40,028 nucleotides of DNA from Candidatus Hinthialibacteria bacterium OLB16 (GCA_001567115.1 LMZT01000060.1:1-40028), one strand, 5' to 3'; counted from the stretch's first letter, positions 26,367 through 34,561 are shown. The notes: a model not told the origin generated them from the letters alone. Translations and numbers: made by a program.

Positions 26367-26763
26367 CGACCTGGTCATTGGCGCTCCAGGCTCATCGAAA
26401 ACGGGAGTGATGGCAGCAGGTGCGGCTTTTGTCGTCATGGGCCGTCCGAGGGCAGACTGGAATGCCCAGAAGAAACTGGATCTGGCCAGCTCGGTCATCG
26501 ATGCCACATCAGCGAATCAGATTGGAGTCCGGGCTTTTCAAGGGATATATGAAAATGACCGGATGGGGGAATCGGTTGCAACCGGTGATATCGATGGAGA
26601 TGGACGGATGGATTTGTGCATCGGAGCCGATCATCAGGATTATATCCCGGCACCAAACACAACTTTTCTGGATGTCGGGGCGGTTCATATCATCAATGGG
26701 ACAGCGGTCCTCAACACTCTGGCGCCCAAAAACTGGCGGTCGATCCAGCCCCGGTGGTATTGA
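26311..26763 (+). CDS. FG-GAP surface protein, middle part (shifted frame)
   Basis: This frame continues the propeller with [17 protein letters not shown] and [17 protein letters not shown] calcium loops and the strands [13 protein letters not shown] and [12 protein letters not shown]. It ends in RSIQPRWY and a stop at 26761-26763. Sense resumes in the -1 frame at the A-run 26728-26732 (codons CCC AAA AAC TGG), giving [15 protein letters not shown]. It has no start signal of its own, so it is a segment of the same gene. Confidence 0.7.
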   Translation, partial: GELAGQSLAKADFNLDGRDDLVIGAPGSSKTGVMAAGAAFVVMGRPRADWNAQKKLDLASSVIDATSANQIGVRAFQGIYENDRMGESVATGDIDGDGRMDLCIGADHQDYIPAPNTTFLDVGAVHIINGTAVLNTLAPKNWRSIQPRWY

Positions 26764-27803
26764 ACGGCAGAACTGAGTTTGACCTTTATGGCGATGCGAT
26801 TTCACTCTTTAACTGGGATGGGGATACCGGGGGAGCCGGCGGCCGTGGGACTGACGATCTTTGGATTGCCGCTCCGTATGCCGAACCGGTTCCACCGCCT
26901 GATACGAATGATGATCGAGGCCTCTTGTCGATGATCCCCGGGTCTTCCACCTTTTTCAAAGATCTTTCAAACCGCTTCAACAGGTATCCGGATCATATTT
27001 CACGACTGCTGGTGGGTCCTCGAGAAGCAGGAAATGAGTCGCTGTTTGCTGAACAGATGGCCTTTGAGGATGTAGTCGATGATGGGCAGCGGGAACTGAT
27101 TCTGAGCGCTTCGCAGTACGATGGCATTGGGGGATTCCGCAGTGGAGCGGTGTTTGTCATGACCCGTGCGGAAGTTGAATCCGGGCTTCCCAATCTGCCA
27201 TTCGAAACGGAAAAGATTGTCAACTCGATTCGGATCGAGGGAGCTTACCAGAATGACCGCCTTGGCTTCAGGACAAGGGTGCTTCATCATCCGGCTGGAA
27301 ACAAGCTGGTGGTATCATCACCCAATGCTTCCTCATACGACCGTGGAATTTGCGGTGTGGTGTATATCATCGATGTCCGGAATATGGTCTTTGTTGCCAA
27401 CTCAGGCCCGACTCCGACCCATGTCCCCACAGTCACCCAGACTCCCACCATCAGCCCGACCATCACGGACACCCCCACTGTGACATCCACCCGGACTGAG
27501 ACTCCGACAGTGACCCCGACAAAGACTCAAAGCGGGACCCCGACTCCCACACCAACCCAATCCCCGACACCGACCTGGACTCCCAGCTTCACTCAATCCC
27601 CAACAACAACTTTGACTCCAATCGTCATTCCGACAGCAACACAAACACCTGATAAAATCTTCGATTTGAGCGGGGATGAGCAGGTGGATTACCGTGACCT
27701 GCTGCTTTTCAGCAGCCAGTGGATGTCGGACCAGAAAGTCCCTGTGGAGAGCACTCCACAGAGCCTGATGAGCCTGCTTCAGCAAATCCGACTTCTCCGA
27801 TGA
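26733..27803 (+). CDS. FG-GAP surface protein, C-terminal part with Thr/Pro linker and dockerin-like tail
   Basis: The segment starts [31 protein letters not shown] and holds further propeller blades ([40 protein letters not shown]). From about 27406 the protein becomes a Thr-Pro-rich linker and ends with [27 protein letters not shown]. That end has the Asp-x-Ser-Gly-Asp-x-x-Val-Asp calcium loop and following helix of one dockerin half. A single such half after a PT linker is common as a surface tag in secreted proteins of several environmental phyla; anchoring by an unknown partner is inferred. Its TGA overlaps the ATG of the next gene (ATGA at 27800). Confidence 0.74.
   Translation: MAVDPAPVVLNGRTEFDLYGDAISLFNWDGDTGGAGGRGTDDLWIAAPYAEPVPPPDTNDDRGLLSMIPGSSTFFKDLSNRFNRYPDHISRLLVGPREAGNESLFAEQMAFEDVVDDGQRELILSASQYDGIGGFRSGAVFVMTRAEVESGLPNLPFETEKIVNSIRIEGAYQNDRLGFRTRVLHHPAGNKLVVSSPNASSYDRGICGVVYIIDVRNMVFVANSGPTPTHVPTVTQTPTISPTITDTPTVTSTRTETPTVTPTKTQSGTPTPTPTQSPTPTWTPSFTQSPTTTLTPIVIPTATQTPDKIFDLSGDEQVDYRDLLLFSSQWMSDQKVPVESTPQSLMSLLQQIRLLR
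27406..27654 (+). repeat. low-complexity Thr/Pro linker coding region
   Basis: Repeated ACN-CCN codons with Ser, Val and Gln interruptions encode about 80 residues of flexible linker ([29 protein letters not shown] and similar). Codon choice varies between copies, so it is not a simple slipped microsatellite. Confidence 0.8.
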
Positions 27804-28138
27804 GGTGGATTCCCAGCTTCTTCCTGGTTGGAGTGCTGGGGCTGGGCCTGTCCATCCATACCCAGAAGGTCTGCTGGGCAGATGGGTATGAGGTCGCCTC
27901 GCGCCACTCATTGATGCTGAATGCCGCATCCCATCCAGTGCTCGGGAATGGCTCGATGGGGTTCCTTTTCACCGAACCAGGGGATTCAAAATGTTTTTTA
28001 AGCGGGATCCTGCGGGGCGAACAGTGGGTGACCTCTCCGGCCAATGAACCGATCCCGGCGGTACGAGCCGAGCTGCTCCATGCTGAAGTGGATATCACCC
28101 CTGGCAGCCTGACACCCCTTCCCTGCCTCCCTTCCTGA
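27800..28138 (+). CDS. GH95-like secreted glycosidase, N-terminal part (frame breaks before 28138)
   Basis: The ATG at 27800 overlaps the stop of the FG-GAP gene. The N-terminus [21 protein letters not shown] is a signal peptide. [39 protein letters not shown] resembles the opening of GH95/GH65 (alpha/alpha)6 glycosidases, where LGNGSxG sits in the N-terminal beta domain. The frame stops at 28138 while the same protein carries on in the -1 frame from 28087 onward ([17 protein letters not shown]). The break lies in the C/T-rich stretch 28105-28135. Confidence 0.66.
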   Translation: MRWIPSFFLVGVLGLGLSIHTQKVCWADGYEVASRHSLMLNAASHPVLGNGSMGFLFTEPGDSKCFLSGILRGEQWVTSPANEPIPAVRAELLHAEVDITPGSLTPLPCLPS

Positions 28139-29832
28139 CAGGATCGATCTATCGCCTGGATGAGAATGCCATACTCAATCGATTTGCCGCCAGCGACCGC
28201 AGCCTGTCAGCTACTGTGACCATCAGCCCCACCCGGAATCTGCTGATTCTGAGTGGCAAATCGACCTTTCCGGTCGATGTCCGCATCAAAATTTCAATCC
28301 CCGAACCACCCCTGGCGGACCCTGCCCCTCTGGCAGCGACTGAAGTCAGACAAGCCTCTGTGGCAGTCCTCAGCCTGGTTCAGAGCCTCCCCCATCAGGA
28401 GTCCTTCGGGGCAGGAATAACCCTCTCCGAGGGGACTTTCGAAAAGCAGGCGGATGGCAGGACCTGGGTTGGAACGATCCGGACAGCTGCCGACTGGCGG
28501 GCGCAGGTGTTAATCACCTCCCAGGATGACAACCGCCCGCTGATGGCCTCGACTGCAGCGGAAGCGGGGATACTCGCCGGAAGCCCTGAGGAATTTTTTC
28601 ACCAGGAGCGAAAGGGGTGGTGGAGGAAATACTGGAATCAATCGATGGTGGATTTCCAGGGATCCACGCACCCGATTGCAACGAAGCTCGAACGGTTATG
28701 GGTTTTCCTTCTGCATGGGATGGCGACTCATGCCGGTGGAACTTTTCCCCCCGGTGATGCCGGATTCACAAGCGGCTTTCATGGAGGGCGCCCCTGGCAT
28801 TCAGTTTTGTGGCCTGAGTTCCGAGGCTGGCTTCACACCAACCATGCAGGGGATATCCGTTGTCTGTGCTACGCCTCCATGCTGCCGGAACGGGATACTG
28901 TCCCGAGTTCCACCCCCCAGAATCTGATCCCATCGGAATGCGGGTCGGATGGGATCGGGAGCCAGGATCTGGATGAACTTGCTGAACGTTTGATGGAAAT
29001 CGGACTGGTCCGCTCGGACCAGCCCTGGAATGAGAAGGGCTGGCTCTTCTCAACTCTTCCATGGATGCATAACCACCCGCTGTATGTCCAAGCCCGTCCG
29101 GAAGACTCCGCCACCATTTATCCCTACCTCTTCAGAAACGCATCCATGGCAGAGCAGGTGCTCTCGGTCACCGGAGAATCCTCTGACCCCTCTCTCCGGC
29201 CATACCTCCTCAGCTCGATCGGCTCCGCATACTCGATTGCAGAGAGGAACCAGATCGATGGCCCCACTCGTCGGAGATGGAAAGATATCCTCGATAAACA
29301 CGGGGTTGCCATCGACAGTGCAACCGGGACAGCGGTGGGAGGATTTCCCGATGTATCCGGCCTGTTCGCCCCATACCCAACCTTGAGCCAGGTGGAACCC
29401 GCACTGGAGGCTATTTCCATAACACCCTCAGGGTTGCTGCCGGATGGAAATGGGAGGCCCTCTGTCCTGAAGACAGGCTGGTGGCTGGGAATCCTTGCCG
29501 ACCTTCTGGTTCGTGAAGCGGGTGGGGTGATCCAGGTGATGCCTGATTTCCAGTCCGAGGGGGAATGGACCATCCACTTCCAGAACATCGGCACTGCACA
29601 GGGCATCATGATCCTGTCGGCCACACTCCGGAAAGGGGTTCTGGATTCATTCATTCTTCAGTCAGTCACAGGCGGCAGGGTTCGCCTGTCGTTGCCACGC
29701 ACCTGGACATCGGCAAGGGTCGCCTTGCTGGATGATCCCCAGACCGTGATAGAGGTTCATGCCCTCGATGGTTCCGGATTCAGTTTTTCTGCTGAAAAAG
29801 GGCAGACTTTTCTGATCGGGCCGGTGTGGTAA
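28087..29832 (+). CDS. GH95-like secreted glycosidase, main part (shifted frame)
   Basis: This frame is open from 28087 and adds about 575 residues. The beta domain ends with TWVGTIRTAADWRAQVLITSQDD. The helical barrel begins at FFHQERKGWWRKYWNQSMVDFQG, a pattern like GH95 (WWxxFWxxS), then KLERLWVFLLHGMATHAGGTFPPGDAGFTSGF and WPEFRGWLHTNHAGDI. Later segments are YPYLFRNASMAEQVLS, WWLGILADLLVREAGGVIQVMPDF and a C-terminal beta domain ending FLIGPVW. Possible catalytic acids cannot be fixed by eye. The first usual start (28216) has no ribosome binding site, so this is a continuation of the 27800 gene. GH95 acts on alpha-L-fucosides or galactosides; the substrate here is unknown. Confidence 0.68.
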   Translation, partial: SGYHPWQPDTPSLPPFLTGSIYRLDENAILNRFAASDRSLSATVTISPTRNLLILSGKSTFPVDVRIKISIPEPPLADPAPLAATEVRQASVAVLSLVQSLPHQESFGAGITLSEGTFEKQADGRTWVGTIRTAADWRAQVLITSQDDNRPLMASTAAEAGILAGSPEEFFHQERKGWWRKYWNQSMVDFQGSTHPIATKLERLWVFLLHGMATHAGGTFPPGDAGFTSGFHGGRPWHSVLWPEFRGWLHTNHAGDIRCLCYASMLPERDTVPSSTPQNLIPSECGSDGIGSQDLDELAERLMEIGLVRSDQPWNEKGWLFSTLPWMHNHPLYVQARPEDSATIYPYLFRNASMAEQVLSVTGESSDPSLRPYLLSSIGSAYSIAERNQIDGPTRRRWKDILDKHGVAIDSATGTAVGGFPDVSGLFAPYPTLSQVEPALEAISITPSGLLPDGNGRPSVLKTGWWLGILADLLVREAGGVIQVMPDFQSEGEWTIHFQNIGTAQGIMILSATLRKGVLDSFILQSVTGGRVRLSLPRTWTSARVALLDDPQTVIEVHALDGSGFSFSAEKGQTFLIGPVW

Positions 29833-29872
29833 GAATCGGAAGGCGAATATTCAGGAAATGAGCCGACAGGGT

Positions 29873-29900
29873 TTGACTCTGTCTGGCAGGGATCTATACC
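29873..29900 (+). promoter_or_regulatory. promoter of the Wzz-like gene, with very short leader
   Basis: TTGACT (29873-29878), 16-base spacer, TATACC (29895-29900), then 11 bases to the ATG at 29912. Transcription would start about five bases before the ATG. The same spacing and -35 occur before the DUF58 gene at 34812. Confidence 0.55.
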
Positions 29901-29911
29901 ATTCTTCATCC

Positions 29912-30499
29912 ATGACTGAACCGATACTGACCGACAAAGACCTGCGTCCACTTTTCACCCTGCTTTTCAGAAAAAGATTCTGGATTGTGGGAATATTCAT
30001 TGCGGGGACACTGGCTTCATACGGTCTGCTGCTGGTACTGAAGGCCGCCCGTTATGATTCGATCGCGGTCGTCATGATCAAGGTGCCAGTGGTGGATTTT
30101 GAATTTCGAATCGATCCGAACCCCCAGGTAGCGCCGGCCTATATCGATCTCGCCCAAGCTGATGCCCTGCTGTATGACACCCACCAGCTGGTCAATGAAA
30201 TGCACAGCCTGGCAGAACCGCTCGCCAGAGAAATGGGCATCGGGCAGGAGCTTTCGATGCGAGAGAGAGACACCTGGCTGCGGCGAATCCGAAAGGACCC
30301 TGAATTCCCCAAAAACTGGCTGACCTGGCTGGCCAGCTGGACTCCGACTGGAAGAAAGAACTGTTTGTGGAGCCGGAATTTTTTGTGGGCCTGTTCGAAC
30401 TTGAAAAGGAGACTCTGGAGCAGATTCCCCTTTATACCATGCAGGAGACCTTTTCAGTCAAAACCAACATTGCCCAGCAGACCAACATCAGCCTGGTGA
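29912..30499 (+). CDS. Wzz-like polysaccharide chain-length protein, N-terminal part (frame breaks near 30313)
   Basis: The start MTEPILTDKDLRPLFTLLFRKRF fits the cytoplasmic tip of a Wzz/PCP protein. A transmembrane helix follows (WIVGIFIAGTLASYGLLLVLK), then the periplasmic beta region YDSIAVVMIKVPVV. Sense is lost after RKDPEFPK: the zero frame goes on as NWLTWLASW, while the -1 frame gives LADLAGQLDSDWKKELFVEPEF, clearly the same protein. The break is at codons CCC AAA AAC TGG (30308-30319). No ribosome binding site precedes the ATG; see the promoter at 29873. Confidence 0.72.
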   Translation: MTEPILTDKDLRPLFTLLFRKRFWIVGIFIAGTLASYGLLLVLKAARYDSIAVVMIKVPVVDFEFRIDPNPQVAPAYIDLAQADALLYDTHQLVNEMHSLAEPLAREMGIGQELSMRERDTWLRRIRKDPEFPKNWLTWLASWTPTGRKNCLWSRNFLWACSNLKRRLWSRFPFIPCRRPFQSKPTLPSRPTSAW

Positions 30500-31290
30500 A
30501 CCAACCCTTCCTGAACTTTCGGGTCCGCTGGCGCTCACCGGGAGCATCGGCTGTCTTTGCCAATATCTGGACCCGCCTGTTTGTGGACCGTGCCAACCGG
30601 CTTGCGGTCGATATGGGAATCAGCACCGAGGAATCGGTAATGAGGGAATCTCTTAAGATCGAGAAAGAAGCGGAGAGCCTCCGGATACAGCTGGCGGAGC
30701 TGCGCTCCCAGCCGGAATACCAGCAGCTGCTGGAGGTGGAAGCGCTTGAAAAGGCGCTGTATGGCAGCAAAACCCGCCTGGACATGTTTGGGTATGTGGA
30801 GCTTCATGCAGAAATCGCTTTTCAGTCCGGCCTGGTTGGAGAACTGGGGCGGCGTGAGCTCGACCAGATTCAGAAGGCCATCGCAGAGGGGCAGCTCCCG
30901 GGAGGAGCCACCTCCACAGAAGTGGCGCCATCGGAGCTGGAGATCGACTCTCTGAAGAACAAAGTCGAGGAGATGCAGGCACGCGCCCGGCAGATGAGGG
31001 CTGCAATAGCACCATTTGCCGCTGAATACGACCACACCCTGTTCGAAATCAACCAGCGTGACCGCATCATGTCGGAAAGGCTCACCACCGCCACATTCAG
31101 CAGCACACGATTGAAATCGGGTTACCTGACTCCGCCCATTTCATTTGGTGAGCGCGCAGTCCCCTCCCGCCACCCGACCGGCGCTCCCCGATCCATTCTG
31201 GCGGTGGTTTTGGGGTTCCTGTGCTCGGTAGCCTATATCGGCTGGGTTCTGTATCGTGAATACCTGGTTCCTCTGGCAGGCCAGGCGTGA
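30316..31290 (+). CDS. Wzz-like polysaccharide chain-length protein, C-terminal part (shifted frame)
   Basis: About 324 residues. The periplasmic part has VNQPFLNFRVRWRSPGASAVFANIWTRLFVDRANRLA, then a long coiled coil (REIEKEAESLRIQLAELRSQ-type heptads and SLKNKVEEMQARARQMRAAIAPF). It then has the family's Pro-rich approach to the second membrane helix, ERAVPSRHPTGAPRSILAVVLGFLCSVAYIGWVL. With the N-terminal piece this makes a typical two-helix PCP of about 460 residues that sets the chain length of exported polysaccharide at the inner membrane. There is no C-terminal tyrosine kinase domain. It fits with the PssD-PssE glycosyltransferase at 23845. Confidence 0.72.
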   Translation: MADLAGQLDSDWKKELFVEPEFFVGLFELEKETLEQIPLYTMQETFSVKTNIAQQTNISLVNQPFLNFRVRWRSPGASAVFANIWTRLFVDRANRLAVDMGISTEESVMRESLKIEKEAESLRIQLAELRSQPEYQQLLEVEALEKALYGSKTRLDMFGYVELHAEIAFQSGLVGELGRRELDQIQKAIAEGQLPGGATSTEVAPSELEIDSLKNKVEEMQARARQMRAAIAPFAAEYDHTLFEINQRDRIMSERLTTATFSSTRLKSGYLTPPISFGERAVPSRHPTGAPRSILAVVLGFLCSVAYIGWVLYREYLVPLAGQA

Positions 31291-31345
31291 AAAAAAAGTA
31301 AAAAAATCCCCGCAACCGGCCAGATTCAGACAAAAATCGGCTAGA

Positions 31346-32497
31346 ATGACCAACATGGGGAAACGATCCGCAAAGAAAAATTCTGAAACCGGGCAGAACA
31401 CTCCTCCCTTTTCCAGGGCTGAGATTTGCGAAGCAATCATTCGTGATCTGGATGAACCCATCCGGGTGATGACGAATGACCTGAAGATTCTGATGGCTAA
31501 TCGGGCGGCAGTGGCGGCCTCGGGCCAGCCTGAAACAGATCTGATGGGCCTGTACTGTGATGAATATCTGCCTGGCCACCCGAACCGATGCGAAAACTGC
31601 CTGGTCAAACAGACCTTCCAGGACCACCTCCCTCATCGCCGGGAGATTTCAGGGATCGATGGCAATGGGGATCGCTGGGTCAGCGAAATCCATACTCACC
31701 CCATTCTCGATGATGAAGGCAACATCCAGGCAGTTGTCGAGATTTTCCATGATAAATCGCATGAAAAAAGCCTGGAAAGGCAGCTGTTCCAATCAGCCAA
31801 GCTGGTATCGATCGGGGAGCTGTCCACCGGGATTGCGCATGAAATCCGCAATCCGCTGGCTGGCATACGGCTTGGGCTGGATGCTCTGGAACCTTCACTG
31901 ATACAGGATCCATCGGCGAAAGAAATCCTGGATGGAATCAACCATGACATCAACCGGCTCGACCGCGTCGTTTCAGAACTGCTCAGTTTTACCAAGACAC
32001 GCCCGAGCCAGCCGGAATGGTTCCATGTCGGCCCCCTGATCAATCAGGTCTGCCGTTATTTCCGCCATACTGCACAGATCCAGAAAATAAAGATCAAAAT
32101 TGAAACCGAACCAGGAGACCTGATGGTCTGGGCCGATCGCAATCAGATTCAGCAGGTGCTGCTGAACCTGCTGCTGAATTCAGTCCAGGCCATGCTCGAT
32201 GGAGGGGAGTTGAAAATCAGCTCACGTTACTGCAAAACGATTAACTGGTCGGATGAGCAGAACACGATGGGGGGATACCGTCTGGTCGTCCGTGATTCGG
32301 GAACCGGGATTCCGGAAGATGATATGCACCGTCTCTTTGATCCATTTTTTACCACCAAGCCAAATGGAACAGGGCTGGGATTGACCACCTCCCTTACAAT
32401 CATTCGCAAGCACAATGGGGAGCTTCGCATCAATTCAGCGCCAGGCGAGGGAACCACTGCCCAGATATTGCTGCCTGAGGGGCCTTGGCGATGCTGA
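31346..32497 (+). CDS. PAS-domain sensor histidine kinase (NtrB-type) of a sigma-54 two-component pair
   Basis: ATG at 31346 or 31355 is preferred over the GTG at 31256, which lies inside the Wzz-like gene. The 383-residue protein has no transmembrane helix, so it is cytoplasmic. A PAS-like domain (about 20-135) carries a Cys cluster, YCDEYLPGHPNRCENC, seen in a group of PAS sensors. The HisKA helix follows with His165 in GIAHEIRNPLAG. The ATPase domain has the N-box VLLNLLLNSVQAM, G1 DSGTGIP, F-box FDPFFTTK and G2 GTGLGL. It overlaps the NtrC-type regulator gene by seven bases, so the two form one pair. The signal is unknown; redox or metal sensing by the cysteines is a guess. Confidence 0.9.
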   Translation: MTNMGKRSAKKNSETGQNTPPFSRAEICEAIIRDLDEPIRVMTNDLKILMANRAAVAASGQPETDLMGLYCDEYLPGHPNRCENCLVKQTFQDHLPHRREISGIDGNGDRWVSEIHTHPILDDEGNIQAVVEIFHDKSHEKSLERQLFQSAKLVSIGELSTGIAHEIRNPLAGIRLGLDALEPSLIQDPSAKEILDGINHDINRLDRVVSELLSFTKTRPSQPEWFHVGPLINQVCRYFRHTAQIQKIKIKIETEPGDLMVWADRNQIQQVLLNLLLNSVQAMLDGGELKISSRYCKTINWSDEQNTMGGYRLVVRDSGTGIPEDDMHRLFDPFFTTKPNGTGLGLTTSLTIIRKHNGELRINSAPGEGTTAQILLPEGPWRC

Positions 32498-33939
32498 CCC
32501 GTCCACGCCAGGTGCTGATTGTTGATGATGAGGAGAACATCCGGAAGTTCCTCGCGAAATCCCTTCAACGCGAAAAGTTCGAAGTTCGCGCGGCAGGAAA
32601 TGGAGCCGAGGCTTACCACCAGTTTGAAAAGGAACGGCCCGATCTGGTGGTTCTGGATGTCCGCCTGCCGGACACCAATGGAATCGAAATCCTCCGGAAC
32701 CTTCGCCGACGGGATGCCGACCTGCCGATCATCATAGTAACAGCCTTTGGTGAGATACGCCTGGCGGTCGAGGCCATGCGTGAAGGGGCATTCGATTTCG
32801 TGGCCAAGCCATTTGATTTCAACACGCTGCTGCGCAGCATTGAAAAAGCCCTCCAGATTCTCACCATGAAGGAGGAACTGACCGCGCTCCGGTCTGTCTG
32901 GGAACGCGGGCAGTACATGGGATTGATCGGCCAAAGCCCGATCATGATGGATCTTTTCAGGACCATCGAGAGAATCGGAAAGAGCTCGAGCACAACCATC
33001 CTGATATCCGGTGAAACCGGCTCGGGCAAAGAGGTCGTGGCTCGTGCGATTCACGAGAAGAGCGAACGCGCTGAAGCTCCTTTTGTCGCAGTCAACTGCG
33101 CCACACTGGATGATCACCTGCTTGAAAGTGAACTGTTTGGCCATATCCGCGGAGCATTCACCGATGCCAAGTCGAACAAACCGGGATTGTTCGAGGTGGC
33201 TGACCACGGGACCCTGTTCCTGGATGAAATCGCCGAAATGGATTTGCGGCTGCAGGCGAAGCTGCTGCGAGTGCTGGAGGATAAGACCTTCCGCCGCGTC
33301 GGAGGGACAAGAGACATTCAGGTGGATGTCCGTGTCATCGCGGCATCGAATGTTTCACTGATGGAGCGGGTCAGGAATAATCGGTTTCGAGAGGATCTTT
33401 ATTACCGACTGTCGGTGATACCGGTTCATGTCCCTCCCCTGCGGGAGCGAGGCGATGATGTTCTGGTCCTGGCGGATACTTTTCTCAAACGTTACAACCA
33501 TGAGTTTTCAAGAAACATTGTGACATTTTCAAATGATGCCAAGGAGGCGTTTCTCTCCTACCACTGGCCAGGAAATGTCCGGGAACTGCGCAATGCAGTC
33601 GAACGCATGGTTCTGCTGGAAGACAAGGAGATCATCGATAAGGACTCGCTTCCGGAAGGCATACTTCGGGCCAGGAAAACCCGTGCAGTGGAAATCAGTG
33701 GCGAAAATATCGGCCCCTTTGCCACAACCAAGAGCCAATTCATCGATTCATTTGAAAAGCAGTACCTCGATTCACTGCTGAGAGCCTGCCAGGGGAATGT
33801 CACCCGGGCTGCGACAGTCGCCGATATGGACCGGAGCAGTTTCCAGCGCCTTCTCCGAAAGCATAGCCTGTCCTCGGAATCCTACCGGCTTGAGGGAAGC
33901 CAGGAGGAAAAAGACAAAGCCATTCCGAGTCCCGCCTGA
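32491..33939 (+). CDS. NtrC-family sigma-54-dependent response regulator
   Basis: From the ATG at 32491 the 482-residue protein has a receiver (Asp12-Asp13, phospho-acceptor Asp56 in VLDVRLP, Lys in VAKPFD), then an AAA+ sigma-54 activation domain. That domain has Walker A GETGSGKE (174-181), the loop GAFTDA (221-226, where the usual motif is GAFTGA), Walker B LFLDEIAEM (Asp245), and RFREDLYYRLSVIPVHVPPLRERGDD. The C-terminus is a Fis-type helix-turn-helix (GNVTRAATVADMDRSSFQRLLRKH). It is translationally coupled to the kinase gene. A sigma-54 promoter lies 220 bases downstream of its stop and is its most obvious target. Confidence 0.94.
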   Translation: MLTRPRQVLIVDDEENIRKFLAKSLQREKFEVRAAGNGAEAYHQFEKERPDLVVLDVRLPDTNGIEILRNLRRRDADLPIIIVTAFGEIRLAVEAMREGAFDFVAKPFDFNTLLRSIEKALQILTMKEELTALRSVWERGQYMGLIGQSPIMMDLFRTIERIGKSSSTTILISGETGSGKEVVARAIHEKSERAEAPFVAVNCATLDDHLLESELFGHIRGAFTDAKSNKPGLFEVADHGTLFLDEIAEMDLRLQAKLLRVLEDKTFRRVGGTRDIQVDVRVIAASNVSLMERVRNNRFREDLYYRLSVIPVHVPPLRERGDDVLVLADTFLKRYNHEFSRNIVTFSNDAKEAFLSYHWPGNVRELRNAVERMVLLEDKEIIDKDSLPEGILRARKTRAVEISGENIGPFATTKSQFIDSFEKQYLDSLLRACQGNVTRAATVADMDRSSFQRLLRKHSLSSESYRLEGSQEEKDKAIPSPA

Positions 33940-34005
33940 ATGTTTTTTTCTGATCAATTTGAGGCCATGAAAGTGCAGAAATGGGGGCCATTCTTGAGGG
34001 AATGT

Positions 34006-34032
34006 TGCGCTACATTTATGCCGCATGGCGCA
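34006..34032. promoter_or_regulatory. candidate upstream activator site for the NtrC-type regulator
   Basis: TGCGC (34006-34010) and GCGCA (34028-34032) form an inverted repeat with a 17-base spacer, about 155 to 180 bases upstream of the predicted sigma-54 transcription start. That is a usual distance for an enhancer-binding protein site. The arms are short, so this is tentative. Confidence 0.3.
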
Positions 34033-34159
34033 CAAAAATCGGTCTACAAGGTGCGAAAATAGGCGAAAAAAATATTCCATTTTTAAAAGCTCTTTTATAA
34101 GTCATTCACTATATTATGGTTACAAAAAAAATCGATCGCGGATAAATTTGTTTTTCATC

Positions 34160-34174
34160 TGGTACCGGGATTGC
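34160..34174 (+). promoter_or_regulatory. sigma-54 (-24/-12) promoter
   Basis: TGGTACCGGGATTGC has GG at 34161-34162 and GC at 34173-34174, the exact 12-base offset of -24/-12 elements, and agrees with the TGGCAC-N5-TTGC consensus apart from one C-to-T change. A TATAAT (34178-34183) overlaps downstream but has no good -35. The start of transcription would be near 34186. Confidence 0.62.
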
Positions 34175-34285
34175 GCATATAATAATTCAGTTCTTGGGCG
34201 TAACCTTCAATCTGCGGGATGCGTTAAAGAAAACAGAGCGAAGGAAACCACTTATATTTTACCGCTGACAGCGAGGAGGAAGTAA

Positions 34286-34561
34286 ATGCCACCATTGTGT
34301 GACTACCCTGTTCCAGTGACCCGTTGGGTTAAGGATCGCAACTCGATCCAATTCTGTGTGGATGACTTGAAGAAGAGCAATGTTGCCTTCGCAGTCGCCA
34401 AGAGAAACGATGAGTATTCAGTGTGGCGTGAGTATCTGCATGATGATCCAGAGGATCTGATTGCCGAGAAAGCCCCGGATCTCTTTGTCGAGCGTTATGG
34501 CGAAGTCGGACCTGCTCCTGAACTGCCAAAAAGTCCGCGCCGGACTGCCCGCGCCGCATAA
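34286..34561 (+). CDS. small protein of unknown function (91 residues) under a sigma-54 promoter
   Basis: A strong ribosome binding site, AGGAGG (34274-34279), sits six bases before the ATG, and the frame ends just before a strong hairpin, so this is a real single-gene unit. I do not recognise the family. The product has a compact folded-looking part (TRWVKDRNSIQFCVDDLKKSNVAFAVAKRNDEYSVWREYLHDDPEDLIAEKAPDLF) with two Cys (5 and 24), two Trp, and many acidic residues. A Pro-rich and basic tail (APELPKSPRRTARAA) ends it. There is no signal peptide or membrane helix, so it is cytoplasmic. Position and promoter suggest it is an output of the adjacent two-component pair. A structural or nucleic-acid-associated role is possible from the basic tail, but this is speculation. 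Confidence 0.8.
   Translation: MPPLCDYPVPVTRWVKDRNSIQFCVDDLKKSNVAFAVAKRNDEYSVWREYLHDDPEDLIAEKAPDLFVERYGEVGPAPELPKSPRRTARAA

Larger units (their letters stand above)
33940..34285. other. 346-base AT-rich regulatory gap
   Basis: The gap between the NtrC-type gene and the 91-residue protein gene is markedly richer in A and T than the surrounding genes. It holds a candidate upstream activator site (34006-34032), a sigma-54 promoter (34160-34174) and a leader of about 100 bases. An open frame at 34025-34285 has no coding character and is rejected. Confidence 0.65.

Noticed and set aside
27406-27654. Possible CRISPR or microsatellite array in the ACN-CCN stretch
   Set aside because: No constant repeat and spacer structure. 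It is the coding region of a Thr/Pro linker in frame with the FG-GAP protein.
31256-31345. GTG start of the histidine kinase at 31256
   Set aside because: It overlaps the end of the Wzz-like gene, and the extra residues are a basic low-complexity stretch without kinase or PAS character.
34025-34285. 86-residue open frame MAHKNRSTRCENRRKKYS... on the plus strand
   Set aside because: It lies in AT-rich DNA that contains the sigma-54 promoter and leader, has odd composition and lacks a ribosome binding site.
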